Of a stretch of DNA of 64,000 nt, positions 59,401 to 64,000 are shown piece after piece. Numbering within the stretch: position 1 is the stretch's first letter; every line of letters begins with the position of its first letter. A model generated the notes under the pieces. That model was not told where the DNA came from. It did not search any database and was given only the letters and a program-made list of their open reading frames with translations. Source of the stretch: Caprimulgus europaeus (taxonomy: Eukaryota > Chordata > Aves > Caprimulgiformes > Caprimulgidae); the NCBI GenBank assembly GCA_907165065.1, contig OU015544.1, positions 1,736,001-1,800,000 of the forward strand, written 5' to 3'. The position numbers were made by a program, and so were the translations under genes.

Positions 59401-62156
59401 CCCTTGGCTTGCCTGTTTCAGAAAGGGCAAAATCTTCCAACAGAGCAAAGAAGGGGCTGTTGAAGGGGCAGCAAACTGAATGGAACGACGATAATTTTAT
59501 GCAAATTGGACTTCAGTAGCAGATTCAGCTTGGCTGAATCACAGAGGGAGCAGAAGAATAAGGAAAGAAAGAGGGAGAGGAAAAACCCAATCAAAATGTA
59601 TGGTTTGAGGCATGTTCCACAGCCTTCTGTTTAGATTCTTCTACAGAAATGAAGAAACATAAGAGGAATGCCACTGGTCACAGGCAGTGGAATTGCTCTT
59701 TCTCCTGTGGTACTGCTGTTAATAACTGCAAGTGGGTTATTCAGCCGACCTCTGCTGATTCCGCTTTGCTGCCTGATTTCAAAAGCTTTGCCCTGCGCTG
59801 GCACTCCATCACAGCTCGGTGTAACCCGTGGCGCTTTGCATGCCTTGCCACCCTTCTCATAGGGGAGTGCTCTTGCTGAAAAAGAGAAAAAGGAAAGGGA
59901 GGGGCGAGGGGAAACAAATACAGATTCAACCAGGAGGTGCAGGAGGGACCTCAGGGGATTTTTGTCTGCCTGAGCAGAAGGACTCATTGTAGCAGGAGAG
60001 CTCGCATCGGTGTGGAGCAGAGCCCTAGTGAGATCAGCTGCCCTGGTCAAGAAGGGCCTTTTTAGAAGTTGAAAAGAGACAGGGAGAAGGGCTGGGGGTG
60101 GTGTGGGGAGAGGGTTTCTGATCCTGGGATCAGCTACATGGGCTTGACTGTGGAGAACATTGTTGGCACACACTCCATCAGCTGTGCCTTTAGTTAGCTC
60201 CCAGAACCCTGGTGCTGCTGGGTGCACTGGTGTTGCCCTAAGGCCGGGCAGGCTGGATTCCAGCTGGTGTTTTAGTTGTCACAGCTGCAGAGGTGTGGCT
60301 CGGTGAGGGGACTGGAATGCCTTTTCACAGGGCCTGATTGTGCTGCAAACATCAAACCTTTACCTCTTAGTGCATTCAGTGACAAGTGACAGTCCAGCTC
60401 CTGATGCAAAACAGCCCTCCACAGCTGTGAGCACCTGTGGATGTGAAGCCAGCCCCATAGTGTACAGCTTGAAGGCTCTTCCTCCCTTCTCTTCTGACAT
60501 CTCCAGCCACTGGGTCTCTTCAGCACCCTGCTGAGTGGCTGGAGAGGAGTTCCTGGAGCAAGGCAACAGGGTGCCTTTTTTGAGAGGGAGAGGAACATTT
60601 TTTATGCTGTTTTTTTTCCTCTCTGTTGTCTGACAGCGTTCCAGTGACCGCTACACAAATGTACCAGGTGTAGGAACTGCCAGTCCTCTCTGGACTATTT
60701 TTTCCAGCTGAAGTAGATCACATGCAGCTTTCCCACCATTGGCCAAGCTAAAAAAAAAGTCTCAATGCCCTGAGGCCTTGTGGCACTTTCAGTCCTGACC
60801 ACAGGCTGCAGCTCAGTGTGTCTCTCCACTGCCTCTGAATGAAATTAAATACTTTTGTTATTTATCACTGAATGGATACATCTTCAGGCCATCTTGTGCT
60901 TTCTCCTGTGTGGTTTAAGGAGGCCATGGGAACCTTCTGTGCCTCTACCAGTAATGCACCAGTCATACAACCTTGTAGTGAATACAACTCTGCTGTGACA
61001 AAACCAGTTTGGGAACAGGACCAGCTGCAGTCAGTGTGTTTAGTGGTGTGACTGTGGAAATACACTGGTCATGAGGAACTGCGACGTCATGCCCAGTAAC
61101 TTGGCGTCTTGCCTGTGGTCAAGGGTGTTAAGAAAGTCTGTGGTTTGATCTCCTACAGGTTTCTGCAGGGAAGGGGAGGGTGAATGTCCAGTTACATGCT
61201 CCCTGAAGCTTTGCTCTCAGGCTTTTCATGTTTGCTAATCAATTTTGCACAAGCCTCCTGTGTGCATGTAGGTTTTTTCTGTTTAATCTTTACTATTTTG
61301 AATGTCAGATCACAGCAGTTTCTACGTCTTGCATGGAGCAATACCCCACCTTATGATTTCCTGAACGTAGCTAAGATGGTTTAGACTGTGCTGTTCTTAT
61401 GCTGGCATGAAAATGTGCCCCCCACCTTCTTTCTGCCTTATGTGCATCGCTAAGCCCTAGTCTGCATGCAGAAATATGAAGAGTTGGACTGAAGGTATAA
61501 AAGGAACTGTAAAATTTTCCTAAAATTAGCCTGAAGTACTGCTTGTTCTTTTTGACATTCAAGGACTTGAATGCTGCAAATGCAGAGTACTGCATGGTGT
61601 CTGTGTGTGTTTGCTCTGTCACTGCGCTGCTGTGGGAGCTGCTGCTTCCCAGCCTAGAGGTTTGGCAACGACGATTTGGCTTCTTCTCCTGAACCTGTTG
61701 CAATCTTCCTCTGTGATCTGGTCACCTTTGCATCTGCGCTGGTTGCCCTTCTGTCAGGGAGTGCAAGCCCTCTGCTCTGCTCTGGCTTGTGAAGCTCCCT
61801 TGGTGGATGCACAGGGCTTGAGGTGGCTGGGATAAGCGGTGCTGTAGGAGCGCAGGGGACTCGCGGTGCAGTGGGGTTTCCCGGGGTGTGGTGTTTGCAT
61901 GCGACGTGCGTGGTCTGTGCTCGCTCCCCTGGCAGCCGTGGCAAGCCAAGTCAGGTGGTGGGTGCCTTCTCAGGGTCAATGAAATTTAATTCTGCCTGAT
62001 AACCTGATGGTTGACAAATTTGGGGTTGGTAAATTGTAAACTTGTTGCTGGTCTTTGTATCAGCTTGATGATGGTTCTTTATTATGGCTTTCACTAACCA
62101 ATCTGTAACTAACTGTGGTTGTTTGATTACAGAGGGAACATCCCCACGCTAAACAG
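17236..62156 (+). CDS. ACACA: Acetyl-CoA carboxylase alpha, N-terminal half (28 spliced exons, 3' part outside window)
   Basis: ACACA carboxylates acetyl-CoA to malonyl-CoA, the committed step of cytosolic fatty-acid synthesis. Biotin is charged by the biotin carboxylase module and swings to the carboxyltransferase. The 28 exons listed separately join without a frame break to about 1198 residues, numbering exactly as in human. Seen here: regulatory N-terminus with the AMPK-type Ser80; biotin carboxylase at about 117-618, with GGGGKG at 315-320 and [11 protein letters not shown] at 437-447; biotin carrier domain at about 752-818, with MKM and Lys786; start of the central domain. The carboxyltransferase half (to about 2,350) is beyond the edge. 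The ATG at 17236 has a good context, GCCATGG. No stop, frameshift or lost catalytic residue was found. An alternative start exon lies at 25667. Confidence 0.98.
18846..18950 (-). repeat. MIR-like SINE relic
   Basis: TTTGCAGATGGAGAAACTGAG, then ACTTGCCTGAAGTCAC and AACACAGGTATTCTTG, follow the order of the reverse-complement MIR consensus (TTTACAGATGAGGAAACTGAGG, ACTTGCCCAAGGTCAC, AACCCAGG). It is diverged, as expected of an ancient copy. Confidence 0.65.
22627..22642 (+). repeat. Short CT microsatellite
   Basis: CT dinucleotide run in the 11.4-kb intron. A GT run lies nearby at about 22867-22880. Confidence 0.65.
24853..24945 (-). repeat. MIR-like SINE relic
   Basis: CATCTCCATTTTATAGGTGG, GAAACAGAGGCACAGAAA and GCCTTCTCCAGGGTCTCCCA match the reverse-complement MIR core (CATTTTACAGATGAGGAAAC, GGCACAGAGA, CTTGCCCAAGGTCAC), with a weaker match toward the right end. 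Confidence 0.6.
25128..25280. promoter_or_regulatory. Small CpG-rich patch upstream of the alternative ACACA start exon
   Basis: A locally CpG-dense stretch (GGCGCTCCCGGCGCGGTCC, GGGAGCGCGCGGGGGAGCCG) in an otherwise CpG-poor intron, 390-540 bp upstream of the exon 5A start codon. It may be part of the avian PIII promoter. The assignment is inferred from position. Confidence 0.4.
25667..25719 (+). CDS. ACACA: ACACA alternative start exon (exon 5A, PIII promoter)
   Basis: ATG opens [17 protein letters not shown] (17 codons) plus AG, then a GTAAGA donor. The phase is identical to that of the main start exon, so it splices in frame to 28875. An in-frame TGA at 25658-25660 precedes the ATG, so the frame cannot extend upstream within the exon. 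Mammalian ACACA has a PIII promoter in this position with a 17-residue N-terminus of very similar sequence (ending EMRYYMLQ from memory). The product would lack residues 1-75 but keep Ser80. Confidence 0.88.
28875..29007 (+). CDS. ACACA: ACACA coding exon 2 (residues 76-120)
   Basis: Acceptor CCCATAG, donor GTAAGT. It encodes [18 protein letters not shown], the AMPK target site with Ser80 (human numbering; Ser79 in rat), Leu84 at +4 and Arg76 at -4. It then enters the biotin carboxylase module ([11 protein letters not shown]). Pro77 replaces the mammalian Ser. Confidence 0.97.
29643..29781 (+). CDS. ACACA: ACACA coding exon 3 (residues 121-166)
   Basis: Acceptor ATCCTCAG, donor [26 protein letters not shown] is the conserved start of the biotin carboxylase N-terminal domain. 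The exon ends in phase 1 after EDLKANA. Confidence 0.97.
30008..30117 (+). CDS. ACACA: ACACA coding exon 4 (residues 167-203)
   Basis: Acceptor TTTGCAG, donor GTGAGA. It encodes [15 protein letters not shown] then [17 protein letters not shown], the strongly conserved biotin carboxylase N-terminal domain. Confidence 0.97.
30578..30659 (+). CDS. ACACA: ACACA coding exon 5 (residues 204-230)
   Basis: Acceptor TTCTGCAG, donor GTGAGG. It encodes [20 protein letters not shown] and reads through to GIAFMG, the GWGHASENP motif of biotin carboxylases. Confidence 0.97.
31723..31821 (+). CDS. ACACA: ACACA coding exon 6 (residues 231-263)
   Basis: Acceptor CTTTGCAG, donor GTAAGC. It encodes [20 protein letters not shown] and PTLPWSGSG, leading into the ATP-grasp fold. 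Confidence 0.97.
32405..32511 (+). CDS. ACACA: ACACA coding exon 7 (residues 264-299)
   Basis: Acceptor ATTTCAG, donor GTGGGT. It encodes [20 protein letters not shown] and the [14 protein letters not shown] end, within the biotin carboxylase module. Confidence 0.96.
33191..33301 (+). CDS. ACACA: ACACA coding exon 8 (residues 300-336, ATP-binding Gly loop)
   Basis: Acceptor TGATCAG, donor GTAACG. It encodes [26 protein letters not shown] (315-320) is the flexible ATP-grasp glycine loop that closes over ATP. All residues are intact. Confidence 0.97.
33790..33999 (+). CDS. ACACA: ACACA coding exon 9 (residues 337-406, ATP-grasp)
   Basis: 210 bp, acceptor GCTGTAG, donor GTGAGA. It encodes [20 protein letters not shown] and [18 protein letters not shown], conserved ATP-grasp core of biotin carboxylases. 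Confidence 0.98.
34561..34731 (+). CDS. ACACA: ACACA coding exon 10 (residues 407-463, active site)
   Basis: Acceptor ATCCCAG, donor GTGAGT. It encodes [16 protein letters not shown]; Glu437, Asn439, Arg441 and His446 are the conserved metal- and bicarbonate-handling residues of the biotin carboxylase active site. Confidence 0.98.
34732..37002. other. ACACA intron, no other feature seen
   Basis: 2.3 kb, with a short A run near 36502. No repeat, RNA gene or additional exon was recognised. Confidence 0.55.
37003..37164 (+). CDS. ACACA: ACACA coding exon 11 (residues 464-517)
   Basis: Acceptor TCCCTAG, donor GTGAGT. It encodes [20 protein letters not shown] and [20 protein letters not shown], the start of the biotin carboxylase C-terminal domain. 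Confidence 0.97.
37464..37627 (+). CDS. ACACA: ACACA coding exon 12 (residues 518-571)
   Basis: Acceptor TTTACAG, donor GTAAGT. It encodes [20 protein letters not shown] and [14 protein letters not shown], the biotin carboxylase C-terminal domain. Confidence 0.97.
38430..38580 (+). CDS. ACACA: ACACA coding exon 13 (residues 572-622)
   Basis: Acceptor CTTTCAG, donor GTGCAG. It encodes [20 protein letters not shown] and [18 protein letters not shown], the end of the biotin carboxylase module. Confidence 0.97.
39093..39196 (+). CDS. ACACA: ACACA coding exon 14 (residues 623-656)
   Basis: Acceptor TTTCTAG, donor GTAAAG. It encodes [20 protein letters not shown] and onward, the linker domain between the biotin carboxylase and carrier domains. 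Confidence 0.96.
40080..40161 (+). CDS. ACACA: ACACA coding exon 15 (residues 657-684)
   Basis: Acceptor TTTCAAG, donor GTACGG. It encodes [20 protein letters not shown] and GRKYVLK, within the biotin carboxylase-carrier linker. Confidence 0.96.
41037..41182 (+). CDS. ACACA: ACACA coding exon 16 (residues 685-732)
   Basis: Acceptor GTGTGCAG after a GT run, donor GTAGCA (weak beyond the GT). It encodes [20 protein letters not shown] and ends [13 protein letters not shown]. Confidence 0.96.
42152..42302 (+). CDS. ACACA: ACACA coding exon 17 (residues 733-783, start of carrier domain)
   Basis: Acceptor TTCCCAG, donor GTAAAA. It encodes [20 protein letters not shown] and AGQCFAEIE, the first half of the biotinyl domain. 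The MKM motif begins two codons into the next exon. Confidence 0.97.
42829..42847 (+). repeat. Short GAG/GGA microsatellite
   Basis: About six tandem GAG units in an ACACA intron. Confidence 0.7.
43628..43762 (+). CDS. ACACA: ACACA coding exon 18 (residues 784-828, biotinylated lysine)
   Basis: Acceptor GCTACAG, donor GTGAGG. It begins VMKMVMT; the AAA codon at 43634-43636 is Lys786, the biotin attachment residue. It ends with [14 protein letters not shown], the end of the carrier domain. Confidence 0.98.
44387..44533 (+). CDS. ACACA: ACACA coding exon 19 (residues 829-877)
   Basis: Acceptor TTTCCAG, donor GTACTG. It encodes [20 protein letters not shown] and [19 protein letters not shown], the start of the ACC central domain. 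Confidence 0.97.
45054..45242 (+). CDS. ACACA: ACACA coding exon 20 (residues 878-940)
   Basis: Acceptor CTCTCTAG, donor GTGATC. It encodes [20 protein letters not shown] and [20 protein letters not shown], the central domain. Confidence 0.97.
45828..45928 (+). CDS. ACACA: ACACA coding exon 21 (residues 941-973)
   Basis: Acceptor TCTTCCAG, donor GTGAGC. It encodes [20 protein letters not shown] and [12 protein letters not shown], the central domain. Confidence 0.97.
46476..46564 (+). CDS. ACACA: ACACA coding exon 22 (residues 974-1003)
   Basis: Acceptor TTCTGCAG, donor GTGAGT. It encodes [20 protein letters not shown] and LKVETQFQH, the central domain. Confidence 0.96.
47264..47388 (+). CDS. 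ACACA: ACACA coding exon 23 (residues 1004-1045)
   Basis: Acceptor GATTGCAG, donor GTAAGT. It encodes [20 protein letters not shown] and [17 protein letters not shown], the central domain. Confidence 0.97.
47389..51691. other. ACACA intron
   Basis: 4.3 kb. It contains a CT-rich run near 48498-48525, a moderately GC-rich stretch at about 48930-49600 and a decayed CR1 fragment at 51541-51600. No RNA gene or extra exon was recognised. Confidence 0.5.
51541..51600 (-). repeat. Decayed CR1 fragment
   Basis: ATTACAGAATAATTTGCATAG, CCTGTAGAGGTGATGTGG and TCCAGCACCTC follow the reverse-complement CR1 end (ATCACAGAATNNTT, CCTCTAGAGATCATCTGG, TCCAACC), with many changes. Confidence 0.5.
51692..51805 (+). 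CDS. ACACA: ACACA coding exon 24 (residues 1046-1083)
   Basis: Acceptor ATTTTAG, donor GTAAGG. It encodes [20 protein letters not shown] and [12 protein letters not shown], the central domain. Confidence 0.97.
51806..53348. other. ACACA intron, no other feature seen
   Basis: 1.5 kb with no recognisable repeat, RNA gene or extra exon. Confidence 0.5.
53349..53462 (+). CDS. ACACA: ACACA coding exon 25 (residues 1084-1121)
   Basis: Acceptor TTCACCAG, donor GTACCT. It encodes [20 protein letters not shown] and [16 protein letters not shown], the central domain. Confidence 0.97.
53643..53895 (+). repeat. CR1 LINE 3' end (different subfamily)
   Basis: GGAGAAGGTTCTTCACTGAGG, a GATCAGTCACTGGAACAGAC block, CCCAGGGAAGTGGGGCACC, and the end TTCCAACTTGAGATATTCTG and AATTCTATGG match the CR1 tail order, including the terminal repeat. 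It differs from the copy at 9367, so it belongs to another CR1 subfamily. Confidence 0.85.
54045..54134 (+). CDS. ACACA: ACACA coding exon 26 (residues 1122-1151)
   Basis: Acceptor CTTCTAG, donor GTAAGT. It encodes [20 protein letters not shown] and [10 protein letters not shown], the central domain. Confidence 0.97.
54616..54734 (+). CDS. ACACA: ACACA coding exon 27 (residues 1152-1190)
   Basis: Acceptor TAACCAG, donor GTCAGA. It encodes [20 protein letters not shown] and [14 protein letters not shown]. It ends with AG in phase 2, so it can splice either to the 24-nt cassette or past it without losing the frame. Confidence 0.97.
54735..62132. other. ACACA intron before the 24-nt exon
   Basis: 7.4 kb, the second largest intron here. 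It carries an octamer motif ATGCAAAT at 59499-59506 and several T-rich runs. Long antisense frames near 59631-60227 look like chance. No repeat family was recognised with confidence. Confidence 0.5.
62133..62156 (+). CDS. ACACA: ACACA 24-nt cassette exon (eight residues before Ser1201)
   Basis: 24 bp between GATTACAG and GTATGG. Spliced in frame it inserts GNIPTLNR between residues 1191 and 1200. Mammalian ACACA has the same 24-nt exon, which is alternatively spliced just upstream of a phosphorylated serine (Ser1200 in rat, Ser1201 in human). The insertion is a multiple of three, so both forms keep the frame. The next exon, starting with ATG TCC TTC codons, is not in the window. Confidence 0.93.
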
Positions 62157-64000
62157 GTATGGTACTTGTCATCTTTTAAAACTTGAAAAGACAGACTAGA
62201 AAGAAGTAGCCTAATACTTAATGTTTTAACATGTTTTGTTTTAGTGCCCTTATCCTTACTTGGGAAGCTCTCAAACATAACTCTGCTTTTTCCTTCCCTT
62301 TTCCTCTCCCTTTGTCTAAAACATGTTTTCAGCTTTTCTTTTGCCCTTTAAAAAAGCTTTGCATGCAGCAATCTTTAAATTTGCCAGGTGACTCAGCTCA
62401 TCTGCAGAATGGTACACAGCAACCTTCTGGCAGAATGCTGCTCTAGGGTCTCTTTTTTGGAAGTGGATTCTCAGCTGTTGACCCTCTGGTAGGCTGTCAC
62501 AGTGAAACAGGCAGTTACTCCTTGCCAATAGCATACCTGTTGCTACTCTGGTTTCTTGCAACTAGCTTAGAATTTGTTGAGGCTGTCTCACCTCCCTCAC
62601 ACCATAGATGAATCTACATCTCAAACAGCTGACAGCATGTTTTGTTGTGTTTGGGTGCTAATTTTTTCCTCCCGTGTCTCAGTTGAAAAGTATTTCTTGT
62701 TCTAAATAATACATGAAAAATGTCTGCTGTCTCTTTGTTTAGTTACTGTTCTGTGATATTTTTTGTATTAGTTGTAAGAAATGTACACCAAGGCATGGCC
62801 TGAAAAATTTTTCTCTTTCAAAACATGAATACCTATTATTTATTACTGCTTACAAGCCTATTTAGGGAAAAATAGTAAAAACGAGCTTGAATGTCTCGTG
62901 GCTCTTAATCAGAGATAAATTATGGAAACACAGAGTGACTTTAAACATGGAGAGCTATTAATCAAACTGATGCTACTTTAAACTTGTTAACAATATACTT
63001 AGGACCATCTCACAATGGTTTTCTGAACGTGGAAAGGCAGAAGTGGTAGGAAAGCCGGTAAGTAGCAGTGTCAGCGCCCCCCAGGTTGGTCCAGGCTCGC
63101 TGTGCCTGGCAGCAGGGCCGTGGCCAGCACGGCTGGGCCCCTGGTTTGCCTGCTGTGCTACTGGCACCTGATCCAGCACGGCTGGTGAGCATCTTTTTGA
63201 CTTCACAAGTTGTAAATCAAGCATGGGCTGTGCTGAATCACTGCCCTGGTTTTTTTCCCCCCTTGCCTTCTGCCTCCTGCTGTGGCACCAGTTGGGAAGG
63301 ACAGAAATTTAACTTTGTGAATGTCTTCCTAACCCTGGGGGAGAGCGAAGCAAGTGGGAACGCACTGTTCCTGTGTTGCAGAGCACTGCTGTGTGCCTGC
63401 CTGGCTTTTCTGTCCCTTCAGAGCAAGTTTGAAGGTCTCACCGTGTTGCAGGGAGCTTTTGAAGTTGGTCTCTCAGTGAATTAAGATGAGAAATTCTAAA
63501 TAATTATTGCAGAGAAGGCAAAACCCGATTCTAGCAGTTTGGGAAAGGATGTCTCATTAGTTGTGAGCTTTTTGTTCACTGTGAGAGAAACTTCCTCTGC
63601 TAGTTTTGACCATAACATTGTGGGTCTTTAAAACACCATAAAAATAATAATAATAGCCCAAACCCCCAAATAACACAAACTATTTCACAGTTGACGTGTG
63701 CTGCTGTAGCAGTTGAACTGCATGAGAACTCAGTGATAGTTTAATATGCTCAGGATCTTGCCCTCTACCAGGAAGGAACACTGACCTTTAGTGACCAGTG
63801 CTCCTGCTTTCAATACAAGTCTCTTACCCAGTGCCTTCCTCTGAGCTTGTGTAAGTCTGTCCCAGTGCTCCTCACTTAAATAAGGAATCAGTCCTGTACC
63901 AGTGGTGTGCGCACTGCGGAGTAGCTCAGTGCTTAAACAGGAGACATCAGGCATGAGTAGGACCATGGTAAGTGTCTGGAGCTCTGCCTTCCTTGCTCCT
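62157..64000. other. ACACA intron, runs off the right edge
   Basis: 1.8 kb of intron. There is a short AAT/ATA run near 63640. I found no sequence encoding the expected continuation MSFSSNLNHYG, so the next exon lies beyond position 64000. Confidence 0.6.

Noticed and set aside
59631..60227. 198-codon minus-strand open frame in the last large ACACA intron
   Set aside because: No recognised domain, and several overlapping frames are open on the other strand, so there is no reason to prefer it as a gene.

Overview
The window is vertebrate nuclear DNA, most likely from a bird that is not chicken. The predicted acetyl-CoA carboxylase protein agrees closely with my memory of chicken ACACA but differs at several residues. 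Intergenic and intronic sequence carries CR1 LINE tails, the typical avian repeat, plus two relics that look like MIR-type SINEs. Genes are split by GT-AG introns and there is one large CpG island. I saw no tRNA, rRNA, CRISPR array or prokaryotic gene.

Left part (about 1-5.9 kb): a six-exon gene on the minus strand, which I identify as the C17orf78 ortholog. It encodes a small single-pass membrane protein with a predicted signal peptide, N-glycosylation sequons and a C-terminal tail. The assembled exons give 276 residues; I recall about 275 for human. The head-to-head order C17orf78 (-) / ACACA (+) matches the human 17q12 neighbourhood.

Middle left (5.9-17.2 kb): a 5-kb intergenic spacer with CR1 relics and a CTCF-like site, then a CpG island (about 10.08-11.70 kb). 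The island holds the presumed main ACACA promoter: three CCAAT boxes, GC boxes, and a DR4 nuclear-receptor element next to an SREBP-type element. A non-coding first exon ends at 11095 and is followed by a 6-kb intron.

Right part (17.2-64 kb): ACACA on the plus strand. Twenty-eight coding exons fit together in frame with no break and encode residues 1 to about 1198 of roughly 2,350. This covers the phosphorylated N-terminus, the whole biotin carboxylase module, the biotin carrier domain (Lys786) and the first part of the central domain. The carboxyltransferase half lies beyond the right edge. A second start exon at 25667-25719 corresponds to exon 5A of the mammalian PIII promoter and gives a 17-residue alternative N-terminus. 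The last exon seen is the 24-nt cassette just upstream of the codon for Ser1201 (human numbering).

I found no undescribed biological system. The window is a conserved lipogenic locus. Its more informative signals are the conserved alternative start exon, the cassette microexon, the DR4-SRE composite, the poorly characterised neighbour C17orf78, and two unexplained open frames in introns.
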